Shown: positions 45,975 to 54,941, counted from the stretch's first letter. The stretch: DNA of 64,000 bases from UBA5078 sp963977405 (GCA_963977405.1 CAXBOY010000002.1:15968-79967), one strand, 5' to 3'. Numbers and translations are program-made. The notes: generated by a model from the sequence alone, not told the origin.

Positions 45975-47546
45975 CTAGGCGCTCGCAACTTCGTCGCGAA
46001 CTCGACGATCGAGCTCCGCAAGGGCGAAGTGAGCAGACTGGATTGCACTCTCCATCCAGGCCGTGTGATGACTGATCTGGTCGCCGATACACCAATATTT
46101 GCCCTCAACTGGCGCTTGGAGATTAGCGAAGATACGCTCCTCTTCAGGAGTTGAGACGCGCCAGCGGGCAGAACAGCCCAGCATGTGGTTCATGCGGTGC
46201 CACGCAATCGTAATACCCTTTTCAACATACTGGCGGTAGTCAGGATGCACTTTCTCTCCCTGAGAGATCATCATCTCTATGCGTTGCTCCTGAGTCATAC
46301 GCGTATAGGGCATGCCATTGCCGTAGTCATATGCAGCAAGAATTACGCCCTTCTGCTTATGTATGCCATGGGCTGGATACCAGATCTGGCGAATATCTTG
46401 ATTTGTCCACGTGATGCCACCGTAGATACCTTCCTTCTCCCAGAAACGTTCTTTGGCCTGGAAGGCACCCTTCATGGCTGTGCCGCGGCGAATATATTTC
46501 ATGTCTTGCGCATATTGCGCCGGCAGGTTGTGCTTAATGCCATTCATGAAATGGCTAGGGATGCTATTGAAGCAATAGTCGGCATCGATAGAATGACGCT
46601 GACCGTCGTAGTCATATTCAACCGTAACGCCTTTATCGTTCAGCTCTACTGAAGTGACCATCGCACGGAATTTGATCTTATCCTCGATCTGACGAACGAA
46701 GCCATATGGGATGCGATCGTTACCACCAACCGCCTGCATCAGCATTGGGCCAGTCTCGCCCTCGTTATCGCTGATCACCTGACGAAGCGCATTAGTTTTT
46801 AGCAAATCTCGGATTTTGATCATTTCGTGCTGGGTTGTGTGAGTGACATAGTCGCCAGATGCATAACCTGCGCGATCGCTGCCCGTGTAATTCATATCGG
46901 CATCGAGATCTCCGAAGCTGCGAATCATGCTCAAAATGATGCCAGCTTCATCGTCACTAAAGGGCTGGTCGAGATCCCCGTCTTTCATCGCTTTCGCCAT
47001 CAGTTCCGCCATGAAGCCGCGGACATTGGTGGAAAGCTCACGGTTACGGATAGGCTTACCGCCGAGGATGTTGTCGTCCTGAATCCACGCGGCCTTGTTC
47101 TCATTGATGAACATCTCTAGCTCTACGCCTAATTCTTTGCAGTAATGCAGCACATTGCTGTGGGTGCTAGGAATGCGTGCGGCGCCAGCATTAAAGTACA
47201 AATGGGGCTCATCATCCCATTCGCAATATTGTGGGTTGCCAATCTCATCGATCAAGGTACCTGCGCGCACTGTGAACACCCGCCCACCGGCGCGGTGTGA
47301 CGCCTCCAGCACTGTACAGTCATAACCAGCCTTGTCTAGCTCATAGGCTACGGTCAAGCCCGAGATACCGGCCCCTAGGATTACGGCCTTTTTCCTCTGG
47401 GAGCTCAATTTTAAAAGGTCGGGCACGGAGGCCTGAGTACTACTTGGGATCATACCTAAGGCACTAGTGATTCCGAGTACGGCTGCGGTACCGCTTGTAG
47501 CGGCAATCAAATTCAGAAATTCTCGACGAGTAACGGGCTTAGACAC
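45975..47546 (-). CDS. Tat-exported flavin monoamine oxidase (FAD-dependent amine oxidase)
   Basis: A 523-residue amine oxidase. I choose the GTG at 47546: it has AGAGGA eight bases upstream and yields MSKPVTRREFL, a twin-arginine signal (Arg7-Arg8). A TTG 31 codons earlier adds an unusual tail. The FAD motif GAGISGLTVAYEL is at about 58, then EASHRAGGRVFTVR; the C-terminal FAD site includes KYWCIGDQISHHTAWMESA. The family oxidises amines or amino acids to imines with H2O2 formation. Tat export places it folded in the periplasm. It has a tandem operator upstream that is nearly identical to one before the TonB receptor at 50268. The substrate is unknown. Confidence 0.85.
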   Translation of the reverse strand: MSKPVTRREFLNLIAATSGTAAVLGITSALGMIPSSTQASVPDLLKLSSQRKKAVILGAGISGLTVAYELDKAGYDCTVLEASHRAGGRVFTVRAGTLIDEIGNPQYCEWDDEPHLYFNAGAARIPSTHSNVLHYCKELGVELEMFINENKAAWIQDDNILGGKPIRNRELSTNVRGFMAELMAKAMKDGDLDQPFSDDEAGIILSMIRSFGDLDADMNYTGSDRAGYASGDYVTHTTQHEMIKIRDLLKTNALRQVISDNEGETGPMLMQAVGGNDRIPYGFVRQIEDKIKFRAMVTSVELNDKGVTVEYDYDGQRHSIDADYCFNSIPSHFMNGIKHNLPAQYAQDMKYIRRGTAMKGAFQAKERFWEKEGIYGGITWTNQDIRQIWYPAHGIHKQKGVILAAYDYGNGMPYTRMTQEQRIEMMISQGEKVHPDYRQYVEKGITIAWHRMNHMLGCSARWRVSTPEEERIFANLQAPVEGKYWCIGDQISHHTAWMESAIQSAHFALAELDRRVRDEVASA

Positions 47547-47615
47547 TTGCTTGATCCTCTTTAGCTTCTTGCTGCGATTTTGGTCACTTCGATTACTACC
47601 CCCAAAAGGTGCCTG

Positions 47616-47621
47616 ATTATA
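47616..47621 (-). promoter_or_regulatory. Candidate -10 box of amine oxidase
   Basis: A perfect TATAAT on the minus strand, 70 bases upstream of the GTG start. The base run 17 bp before it (CGCCCT) is a poor -35, which fits an activator-dependent promoter. The tandem AGGAGG sites lie about 50 bases further upstream. Confidence 0.45.
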
Positions 47622-47670
47622 AGATTCAGACACTGACAAGGGCGCACGGTGATTATTGCGAGCAGGCCGT

Positions 47671-47713
47671 GGAAAGTCCTCCTAAAATCCTTCCGAAAAC
47701 CTCCTAAAATCCG
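47671..47713 (-). promoter_or_regulatory. Tandem operator A upstream of amine oxidase
   Basis: On the minus strand, two copies of GGATTTTAGGAGG lie with their AGGAGG cores 22 bp apart, two helical turns, and the second runs on into ACTTTCC. The same element occurs at 50111-50145, about 32 of 35 bases identical. Its downstream end is 124 bases before the GTG start. It is probably bound by the CadC-like activator encoded next to it; that is inference. Confidence 0.72.
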
Positions 47714-47852
47714 TACAAGCGTTATATGAGCTAGGTTACAGAGACGCTACATGTCTTGACCTACTGACGATTCTGCGCTCTACTTCATCTCAAACACGCA
47801 TTTGCAAAAACATCTCCGCGGACCTGTCCGCGCACCCTTAAACGGTTGAGCC

Positions 47853-49949
47853 GTGGCCTTCGATAAAACACAGAAATTTAAAATCGGCGATTGGGAAGTT
47901 TCACTCACCGCCTGCACATTGTCCAAGCTAGACAATGAAGTAAAAGTGACGCCGCGTAGTATGGATGTTCTCAATTATCTCGCCGAGAATGCTGGCGAGG
48001 TGGTGAGTCATGACGAATTACTAAATCAGTTTTGGCAGGGTACATTTCCTTCGGATCATGCTGTACACAAGGCAATAGCGGAGCTACGTAGCGCATTAGG
48101 CGACGACGCACATCAACCGAGCTATATTCGCACCATCCCAAAGCGCGGGTACTCGCTCATCGCCAACGTCTGCCGCGAGACACCAAAGCAGGCGCTAGGC
48201 GGCGACGGGACTGACGATGGGCCGATTTCTCTAACTCATATTTCCGCTACCAAATTTCACATCAGCGCACTGCTGGACAAACGCCTCTTAGCCGGTGGGG
48301 CGGCGATTGCCATCTTCCTGTCCGTCCTCCTGTGGCCTAGCAGCAATGTCATCAGCGATAAAGACGAGATCGTGCGCCTTGCGGTACTGCCATTCGTGAA
48401 TCGTGAGCTCGACAGCGACAATCAGTTCCTTACCGATGGACTTCGCGAATCCTTGGTCAATGGCCTGTCCAAACTCAGCCACATGGAAGTACTCTCTCCG
48501 TCTCGCGGCTACGACGACTTCGATGCCAGCCCTCGCTCCGATCGTATTGCCGATCGCGCGCGCGATCTCCATGTTGATCACGTATTACATGGCAGCGTTC
48601 AGACAGCGGAAGGGCGTTTACGCGTTACCGTGCAGCTCACACGCGCCGAAGATGGCGTACATCAATACTCCGAGCAGTTCGACCTGCCTCTCGAGGACCT
48701 ATTTGGTCTCCAAGATCAGATAGTTTCCAATGTCGTTGCCGCTCTATCAGTACATCTAGACGAGAGTGAGCGCTCGCAAATGCTGGACTGGGGAACCACG
48801 AATGCCATTGCTTACGAACGCTTCCTAAGGGGCGATTTCTACTATAATCAGTTCAGCCCAGATGACTTCAAACGGGCCATCGACTATCACCGCTCAGCTA
48901 TAGAGCTAGACCCAGGCTTTATCAATGCCTACCAAGGTGTCGCAACCGCCGCCAATAATCTCGCGGTCTATAGTAGTAGCGCCCGTATTCGCGAATTAAG
49001 CGCGCTGATCAGCGACATTCATCGCGAAATCGCCCGCATCGCTCCAGACAGCCCAGTTCTGAGCTCAATCAACGAAATCAAACTGCGCATGAGCGGCGTG
49101 AACCAGATGCAACAGGAAATGCAACTTCGCGAACAGATTCTGTCGGGCAATCCTCCGGAATTCGCTATAGCGCATTACGCCCTGTTCTTAATAGGCGCCA
49201 GGCTGTACGACGAGGCCGAACAATTCCTAGACAAAGCAGCCGAAGTAGGGCCCTTCGAGATATCCCCAGACGAGGTCTGGAGCTATCGCAGCAACATTCA
49301 ACCGCCTCGCTCCCAGCTCTTATCCGCTAAGGGCCAACTGCAGGAAAGGCCCTACCACATTGGCTTTCTCGGCACCGTGGCGGTAAATCTGGCACTTGCA
49401 GGAGATTTCCGCCAGGCGGAGATGTTCCTCAGCAGGCAGAAAGATGTCGATGAGGAAGGCTTGCTCGCTCACTATAGCGAGGCCGTTATCGGCTTTCTCA
49501 GTGGCAGAATTCAGCTTGGCAATGCCGCCTATGATGCCATTATGGATCGGGGAGAAGACTTTAATTTCACTAAAGGCGCGCTCAGCTTCATGCTCGGCGA
49601 TATCAGTACTGGCATTGAGTATTGGAGCAACATACCCCCTCTACAGAAACGACGCTTGTTTAACGTTACCCACAGCGCCGAGAAGTACTTCCCCGCAGCA
49701 GTCCTTGAGGACCCTCGCTATGAGGGCTTGTTAGAGGAACTTAATTTTGGCAAACAATGGCAGCGACAGCTCATGGAAGGGGTGATCGCAATGCAAGACA
49801 CCCTAGGTGTGCAGCTAAGCGAGCGCGCTCAAGCTGCATACGATTCCAACACCTTTATGACCCACAACGATCTTTGGTCAGAAGAGCAATGGCAAGAGCT
49901 TGCTGAACGCAAACTCACTGGCATGCAGTCCCGCCCTATTCTGGATTAA
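47853..49949 (+). CDS. CadC/ToxR-like transmembrane transcriptional activator with periplasmic TPR region
   Basis: A 698-residue one-component regulator. The N-terminal OmpR-type winged helix (about 10-105) reads VTPRSMDVLNYLAENAGEVV and ends with YIRTIPKRGYSLIANV. A single membrane helix follows at about 145-162. Next comes a FlgO-like segment (RLAVLPFVNRELDSDNQFL, LHVDHVLHGSVQ) and then TPR-like helical repeats in the periplasm. The start is GTG. It should bind DNA in the cytoplasm in response to a periplasmic signal. Genes on both sides carry a shared tandem operator, so it is the natural candidate regulator for the amine oxidase and the TonB-receptor operon. Direct binding is not shown by sequence alone. 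Confidence 0.88.
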   Translation: MAFDKTQKFKIGDWEVSLTACTLSKLDNEVKVTPRSMDVLNYLAENAGEVVSHDELLNQFWQGTFPSDHAVHKAIAELRSALGDDAHQPSYIRTIPKRGYSLIANVCRETPKQALGGDGTDDGPISLTHISATKFHISALLDKRLLAGGAAIAIFLSVLLWPSSNVISDKDEIVRLAVLPFVNRELDSDNQFLTDGLRESLVNGLSKLSHMEVLSPSRGYDDFDASPRSDRIADRARDLHVDHVLHGSVQTAEGRLRVTVQLTRAEDGVHQYSEQFDLPLEDLFGLQDQIVSNVVAALSVHLDESERSQMLDWGTTNAIAYERFLRGDFYYNQFSPDDFKRAIDYHRSAIELDPGFINAYQGVATAANNLAVYSSSARIRELSALISDIHREIARIAPDSPVLSSINEIKLRMSGVNQMQQEMQLREQILSGNPPEFAIAHYALFLIGARLYDEAEQFLDKAAEVGPFEISPDEVWSYRSNIQPPRSQLLSAKGQLQERPYHIGFLGTVAVNLALAGDFRQAEMFLSRQKDVDEEGLLAHYSEAVIGFLSGRIQLGNAAYDAIMDRGEDFNFTKGALSFMLGDISTGIEYWSNIPPLQKRRLFNVTHSAEKYFPAAVLEDPRYEGLLEELNFGKQWQRQLMEGVIAMQDTLGVQLSERAQAAYDSNTFMTHNDLWSEEQWQELAERKLTGMQSRPILD

Positions 49950-50267
49950 TCCACCTAGCATTGCCCAGATTCTAAAATTTTGCGCCTAAATTTGACAAAA
50001 ACCCCTTCGTCTTTGGCGTCATTTGACGTATAAAACATCCGCTTGGTGTAGTTTTTATCCTAAGCCCTCGTGTCCCGCAACACTAATGATTGCAGTACTT
50101 ACACACAATGAGGAGGTATTCGGAATGTTTTTAGGAGGACTTTCCAATACCCCATTCAGATAATCGCTCTGCTACAAATTCGAGCGATCTGTCCCACAGC
50201 TAGAAAACGATACTCGAAACCTCTATCGCAACTAATTAAAGAAACGATTGAAAAGGGAAATGTGAAT
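49950..50267. other. 318-base leader of the TonB-receptor operon
   Basis: Non-coding region between the regulator and the receptor gene. It contains the tandem operator at 50108-50145. About 60 bases after the operator lie TAGAAA (50201) and GATACT (50209), possible weak -10 elements. No other structure was recognised. Confidence 0.5.
50108..50145 (+). promoter_or_regulatory. Tandem operator B upstream of TonB receptor
   Basis: AGGAGG at 50111-50116 and again at 50133-50138, a 22-bp repeat, the second continuing into ACTTTCC. Aligned with the element at 47671-47705 (minus), about 32 of 35 positions match, with the same orientation relative to its gene. Its end is 122 bases before the ATG at 50268, almost the same distance as at the amine oxidase gene. 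Confidence 0.72.
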
Positions 50268-52796
50268 ATGAAAATCTCAAACCTGCTGACCATGTCATCG
50301 GTTGCTGCCCTATTGGGCTCAATTGCAGCCACTACTGCCCCAGTCGCCATGGCACAAGGCCAGGGTGCTGACATTGAAGAAGTGGTCGTTACCGGTTCAC
50401 GCCGTGCGCCTCGAACAGCTCTAGACTCTGCCGCTCCAGTCGATGTGTTCTCCGCAACAGACTTCCAAGATCAGGGTACTGCTGACTTGAACGATCTGCT
50501 ACGTAACCTCGTTCCAACGTTTAACGTAGATGTACAAGACATCAACGATTCAAACAGCTTGGTACGACCAGCTACATTGCGCGGCCTCCCAGCTGACGAC
50601 ACGCTAGTGATGGTGAATGGCAAGCGCCGCCACCGCTCTGCTGCCGTTCAATTCGGTCGTCAGGGTACTCACTTCGCTGATATCTCTCAGATCCCTCCTA
50701 TCGCATTGCGTCAGGTTGAAGTTCTGCGTGACGGTGCTGCCGCACAATACGGTTCCGATGCAATCGCGGGTGTAATCAACTTCATTCTTAAAGAGAATCG
50801 TGAAGGTCTCTCCGTAGAATATAAGACAGGCTACCTCGACGAGACCAATGACGGCGAGCTCAATTACGTCGCTGCCAATGCTGGCTTCGCTCTAGGCGAA
50901 ACAGGCTTCTTAAGCCTGAGCATGGACATGACTGACAACAAGAAGAGCGACCGTAGCATCCAGCGCGCTGACGCCCAGGGCATTATCGACCGCGGCAACA
51001 CCGCTGTTAAGGTAAACGCTCAGGAGCAAGGCCTGCCTGATACTGAGATTCTCAACTTGTTCGCAAACCTAGGCATCGACCTAGGCGGCGACCAGACTTT
51101 CTATTCTTTCACTGGCTACAGCGAGAAAGAAGTAGAGCTTGGCTTCTTCTTCCGTAACCCAGAGAACCGTGGTGGCGTATTCACTAGCGGTGCAAACCAG
51201 TTGTTCTTCCCTGTGACTCCTGGCGCAACTTGCCCAGTGATTCCACGTGGAGCGAACGCTGAATTCGGCACTAGCTCAGTTGCAGCGCGTAACGCCGGCT
51301 TGGCAGACCCAGATTGCTTCACGTTCCTAGAGCGTCACCCCGGTGGCTACACTCCAGTGTTCGGTGGCAAGAACACTGACATGTCGAACGTAGTCGGCCT
51401 GAAAGGCGAATTGACTGCAGATACGACTTACGACGTGAGCATAGGCAACGGCTTCTCCGAGATGACTTACATGATCTCGAACACTACCAACCCATCAATG
51501 GGCCCAGACTCACCTAGCAGCTTCGAACCAGGCATCTACACAACAATCGAGAATAACTTCAACCTCGATTTGTCTACGCCTTTCGATGTTGGCATGTACT
51601 CTCCATTGAACGTTGCATACGGTTTCGAATGGCGCCGTGAGGTCTTCAAGGTTAACTCTAACGACCAGAACTCCTACCGCGTAGGTCCTTACTCAGGCCT
51701 TGGCGCAGGCGTTGGTTCTGACGGCTTCCAGGGCTTTGGTCCAGACCAGCAAGGCGTTTGGGACCGTAAGAACTGGAGCCTCTATGCCGACCTAGAAGTA
51801 GACGCCACTGAGCGCCTGCTATTGGGTGCTGCGATTCGCTACGAAGACTTCTACGACAGCTTCGGCGACACCACTAACGGCAAGCTGACTGCACGCTATG
51901 CACTGACAGATACTACGAATATTCGTAGCACAGTCAGCACGGGCTTCCGCGCGCCGTCACCTGGTCAGGCTAATATCTCTAACATCAGCACTGGTGTTGT
52001 AGATAGCATCCCGGTAACGCAGGGTCAGATTCCACCAACGAACCCAATTTCCCAGCGTTTCGGCGGTAAAGAACTAACTCCTGAGAAGTCGAAGAACTTC
52101 AGCATCGGTCTTACTACAGAGCTCGGCGGTTTGGATCTGACAGTGGATTACTACCGCATCGAGATCGAAGACCGCATCCTGAACTCTGCGACCTTTGATA
52201 TCACCCCAGCAATAGCGGCAGAGCTTGAAGCTTCCGGTATCTCTGGTGCGGGTAGCATCGTGTCCTTCAACTATTACACCAACGACATGTCTACGACTAA
52301 CGAGGGTGTGGAAGTTGTAGGTTCTTGGTCAATGGATTGGAACGACTACGGCCGCACAGACTTCGCCGCTTCTTGGGCGTGGACTAAGCAAGTCTTGGAC
52401 AGCTTCACGCCAGGCCTACTGACTCGCGCTAACGTTGCAGATCTCGAGAAGGGAATCCCTGCAAACCGTGGTAACTTCCGCGCTAACCACACACTTGGCG
52501 ACTTCCGCTTTACACTGCAGGCGAACTACTACGATGAGTACTTCTCAGTGCCATCTAGTGCAGACCCTTCACGTGACTACTGGCCTGAAGCTACGACTAT
52601 CTTCGGTGGCGAAGTGGCCTACACGTTCCGTGACAACTATACCTTCGTAGTTGGCGCAGACAACTTGTTCAACAAGATGCCAGAGAAAGTACGTCTAGTA
52701 GATGTAAACTCCGGCACCAGCAACAAGTACATCACTGGTGGCGCTTTCAGCCCGAACGGCCGATTCGTATACGCTCGCGTTAAGGCTGATTTCTAA
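50268..52796 (+). CDS. TonB-dependent outer-membrane receptor, amine-oxidase regulon
   Basis: An 842-residue receptor. The ATG at 50268 (GGGA about ten bases upstream) was preferred to a GTG two codons before. The signal peptide ends at AMAQ. The TonB-box region reads IEEVVVTGSRR, the plug has DTLVMVNGKRRHRSAAV and VEVLRDGAAAQYGSDAIAGVINF, and the barrel ends RFVYARVKADF. It is large, like receptors for peptides, glycans or amine-bearing compounds. It starts an operon with a diheme cytochrome and a RidA-like protein and shares an operator with the exported amine oxidase. Uptake of an amine-containing substrate is inferred. A hairpin follows its stop. Confidence 0.93.
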   Translation: MKISNLLTMSSVAALLGSIAATTAPVAMAQGQGADIEEVVVTGSRRAPRTALDSAAPVDVFSATDFQDQGTADLNDLLRNLVPTFNVDVQDINDSNSLVRPATLRGLPADDTLVMVNGKRRHRSAAVQFGRQGTHFADISQIPPIALRQVEVLRDGAAAQYGSDAIAGVINFILKENREGLSVEYKTGYLDETNDGELNYVAANAGFALGETGFLSLSMDMTDNKKSDRSIQRADAQGIIDRGNTAVKVNAQEQGLPDTEILNLFANLGIDLGGDQTFYSFTGYSEKEVELGFFFRNPENRGGVFTSGANQLFFPVTPGATCPVIPRGANAEFGTSSVAARNAGLADPDCFTFLERHPGGYTPVFGGKNTDMSNVVGLKGELTADTTYDVSIGNGFSEMTYMISNTTNPSMGPDSPSSFEPGIYTTIENNFNLDLSTPFDVGMYSPLNVAYGFEWRREVFKVNSNDQNSYRVGPYSGLGAGVGSDGFQGFGPDQQGVWDRKNWSLYADLEVDATERLLLGAAIRYEDFYDSFGDTTNGKLTARYALTDTTNIRSTVSTGFRAPSPGQANISNISTGVVDSIPVTQGQIPPTNPISQRFGGKELTPEKSKNFSIGLTTELGGLDLTVDYYRIEIEDRILNSATFDITPAIAAELEASGISGAGSIVSFNYYTNDMSTTNEGVEVVGSWSMDWNDYGRTDFAASWAWTKQVLDSFTPGLLTRANVADLEKGIPANRGNFRANHTLGDFRFTLQANYYDEYFSVPSSADPSRDYWPEATTIFGGEVAYTFRDNYTFVVGADNLFNKMPEKVRLVDVNSGTSNKYITGGAFSPNGRFVYARVKADF

Positions 52797-52825
52797 GACC
52801 TAGTCTTAGAGTTAAGAAACACGTC

Positions 52826-52854
52826 AAGGGTGCCACTTCGGTGGCACCCTTTTC
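52826..52854 (+). terminator. Terminator-like hairpin after TonB receptor
   Basis: Stem AAGGGTGCCAC / GTGGCACCCTT with TTCG loop, followed by TTTTC. It should reduce readthrough from the receptor into the cytochrome gene. Because it occupies 52830, the start of the cytochrome must be later, at 52875. Confidence 0.8.
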
Positions 52855-52874
52855 TCACTAGGAGTAAGAGTTTT

Positions 52875-53504
52875 ATGTCTCGTACAGTATTTTCCGCAGT
52901 TCTTGCTTTCTTCCTATCTGCGCTTGCAGCGACGACCGCATTGGCGGAAGAGCCTCATGAGCCGGTCACACACAGATTCTGTTTCACTTGCCATGGCACC
53001 GACGGCATTGGCAGTGAAGGCATCCAAGCTCCTCGTCTTGCCGGCATGGAGCCTTGGTATTTGAAACGTCAATTGGAGCTATTTCGTGCCGGTGGGCGCG
53101 GTACGCATCCAATGGATATAGAAGGCATGGAAATGCAGCCGATGGCCGCTATCCTTACCGATGCCGAGATTGACGACGTAGTACAGTGGGCGAGTACTTG
53201 GGAATATATTCCAGCACAACCCACAATCACTGGCGGCGATGTCGATCATGGGAAGCAATTGTTCCAAACCTGTGTCATGTGTCACGGCGACCAAGCGCAA
53301 GGCAACCAAGCCATGAACGCGCCAGCACTTCAAGGTCAGAACGACTGGTATCTCGTGACGCAATTGAAGAATTTTAAGGCTGGCTATCGTGGTGCAAATC
53401 CTTTGGATGCCTATGGCGCACCAATGCGAGCCATGACGTCTGGGCTTGCCGATGAGCAAGCGATCATCGACGTTGTAAGTTATATCAACACCTTAGGGCG
53501 CTAA
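52875..53504 (+). CDS. Diheme cytochrome c (c4-like), periplasmic
   Basis: A 209-residue exported cytochrome. The ATG at 52875 follows TAGGAGTAAGAG; an upstream in-frame ATG falls inside the terminator hairpin. The signal peptide ends near ALAEE. Two c-type heme motifs are present, Cys36-x-x-Cys39-His40 and Cys133-x-x-Cys136-His137. Each is followed by a similar domain with PxLAGMEPWYLKRQL or PALQGQNDWYLVTQL, showing an internal duplication as in cytochrome c4. It lies in the receptor operon after an intervening hairpin and 45 bases before the RidA-like gene. It could carry electrons from a periplasmic oxidation to a terminal oxidase; the donor is not known. Confidence 0.92.
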   Translation: MSRTVFSAVLAFFLSALAATTALAEEPHEPVTHRFCFTCHGTDGIGSEGIQAPRLAGMEPWYLKRQLELFRAGGRGTHPMDIEGMEMQPMAAILTDAEIDDVVQWASTWEYIPAQPTITGGDVDHGKQLFQTCVMCHGDQAQGNQAMNAPALQGQNDWYLVTQLKNFKAGYRGANPLDAYGAPMRAMTSGLADEQAIIDVVSYINTLGR

Positions 53505-53549
53505 ACAGTACGCCCTCTACTCACGTAATTTGTAAATAAGGAAATTAAA

Positions 53550-54026
53550 ATGACGAAATTCGTTAAAGTGCTATCTCTGACTTCGGCCCTTTTCGCCGCA
53601 GCATTCTCAGTAACTGCAAGTGCTCAAGAGATCGAGCGTAATGGAGAAGGCCGTTTCTTCTTCAACAACATCATGATTCCAGCCGGAGCAGAAACGCTCT
53701 ATCTGAGCGGTTCAGGCGCTTCTCCCCAGGCTGACGGCACCTATGGCAACATGGAGCAGCAGACTGTCGACACATTCAACAAGTTCAAGGCAACGCTAGA
53801 GGCCCAAGGCTGGTCAATGTCTGACATCGTACAAGTACGCGTATTCGGCGTTGCAGGCGACGACGGCACCTTCGATTTCGCAGGCTTCAATGCTGGCTTC
53901 GCGCAATTCTTCGGTACAGAAGAGAACCCGATGAAACCAGTTCGCTCTGTCGTAGAGATCGCCGATCTAGTTGTAGATGGCTGGCTTGTAGAGATAGAGA
54001 TACGCGCTGCCCGAGTGCCAAAGTAA
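53550..54026 (+). CDS. Exported RidA/YjgF-family protein
   Basis: A 158-residue RidA-fold protein preceded by a clear signal peptide (cleavage near ASAQ), so it should be periplasmic. The domain has LYLSGSGASPQADGTYG, VDTFNKFKATLEAQGWSMSDIVQVRV, and a C-terminal strand with VEIADLVVDGWLVEIEIRAAR. In true RidA an Arg near the end holds the substrate acid; here an arginine follows in EIRAARVPK, so activity is possible. RidA enzymes hydrolyse imines and enamines. Association with an exported amine oxidase fits, because that enzyme makes imines. A ribosome site (AAGGAA) precedes the ATG, and a terminator follows. Confidence 0.85.
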   Translation: MTKFVKVLSLTSALFAAAFSVTASAQEIERNGEGRFFFNNIMIPAGAETLYLSGSGASPQADGTYGNMEQQTVDTFNKFKATLEAQGWSMSDIVQVRVFGVAGDDGTFDFAGFNAGFAQFFGTEENPMKPVRSVVEIADLVVDGWLVEIEIRAARVPK

Positions 54027-54046
54027 GCACCTAGGCTTCCGAAAGA

Positions 54047-54078
54047 AGGAGTGGGCGAATAGCCTACTCCTTTTTTTT
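54047..54078 (+). terminator. Rho-independent terminator after RidA-like gene
   Basis: A ten-base stem AGGAGTGGGC / GCCTACTCCT (one G-T wobble) with a five-base loop, followed by eight T. It closes the receptor-cytochrome-RidA operon. Confidence 0.88.
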
Positions 54079-54212
54079 CGCCCCAAAATTAGTACTAACA
54101 CATCACAGTTCACATTGAGCCAAGCTGTTTGAAGGTGCTGCAAATAGCCATTTAACGTGAGTGCTTGTAGAATGCTGCCCCTGCAAATCAATGATCATAG
54201 GAATTTTAAGCA

Positions 54213-54941
54213 ATGTTGAAATTGACTCAAACTTCATTATTGGCAAGTCTATGCTTGCTTGGCAGCCTTGGGGTCCAGTCTGCACTGGCCCAGGAAACGG
54301 AAGACGCACTGTCCACCGAGATAGAACTAGGCGCAATATTTACATCCGGCAATACCAAAGACGAGAACATCAAATTCAAGAGCAATATGGTGTATCTGCG
54401 GGAGTCTTGGGAGTATGGATTCTCAATCGACGGTTTCCGCTCCTCGAAGGACGACGAACTTGCTGCGCAGCGCATCTATACCGTGGGCTCTGCGACCTAC
54501 AATTTAAATGCCGACTCTTTCATACTTTCTCGAATCGCACATGAAGACGACCGTTTCAGCGGCTATGACAGCCAGTCTGACGTGTCTGTCAGCTACGGTC
54601 ACAATCTCCTCCGAGAGCGCGAAAACCTAGATTGGAACTATACAATCGGTGCCGGTATGCGTTATTCCCGCGAGCCTGGAGATACCACTAGCGAGGCTAT
54701 TCTTCGTTTGGGCTCTGAGCTGCGCTGGAACGTATCCGAGAACGCATTATTCGTACAAACTCTGAGCGTAGAGAGCGGCAGCAAATCCACGATCAGCCGT
54801 TCCGAGAGCTCTATACAATCGGATATTATGGAAAATCTTTCCATGAAGTTTGCAATTAAGGTTAAACACCAATCAGAGGTTCCAATCGGGCGTGAGAAGA
54901 CTGATAGTGAAGCATCTGTGACTTTGCTACTGCGTCTCTAA
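54213..54941 (+). CDS. DUF481 outer-membrane beta-barrel protein
   Basis: A 242-residue exported protein. The signal peptide ends ALAQE. The mature part begins ALSTEIELGAIFTSGNTKDENIKFKS split over two strands, the signature of DUF481 (YdiY-like). It continues as antiparallel amphipathic strands ending SVTLLLRL, a barrel-like C-terminus. Function of the family is unknown; some members are salt- or stress-induced. It has its own gap after the RidA terminator and a ribosome site (TAGGAA). It lies 55 bases ahead of a glutamate-synthase-like gene. Confidence 0.88.
   Translation: MLKLTQTSLLASLCLLGSLGVQSALAQETEDALSTEIELGAIFTSGNTKDENIKFKSNMVYLRESWEYGFSIDGFRSSKDDELAAQRIYTVGSATYNLNADSFILSRIAHEDDRFSGYDSQSDVSVSYGHNLLRERENLDWNYTIGAGMRYSREPGDTTSEAILRLGSELRWNVSENALFVQTLSVESGSKSTISRSESSIQSDIMENLSMKFAIKVKHQSEVPIGREKTDSEASVTLLLRL

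Noticed and set aside
47547..47639. TTG start of the amine oxidase 31 codons upstream
   Set aside because: No ribosome site, an atypical leader ahead of the Tat motif, and it would span the TATAAT at 47616-47621. The GTG at 47546 has AGAGGA and matches the operator spacing at the receptor gene.
52830..52874. Earlier start of the diheme cytochrome
   Set aside because: It lies inside the TonB-receptor terminator hairpin and would spoil the signal peptide.
45886..54101. A shared CAAAATTAGTACT sequence near 45891 and 54084
   Set aside because: Only 13 exact bases, AT-rich, and not placed in the same way relative to genes. In 64 kb such matches are expected by chance.
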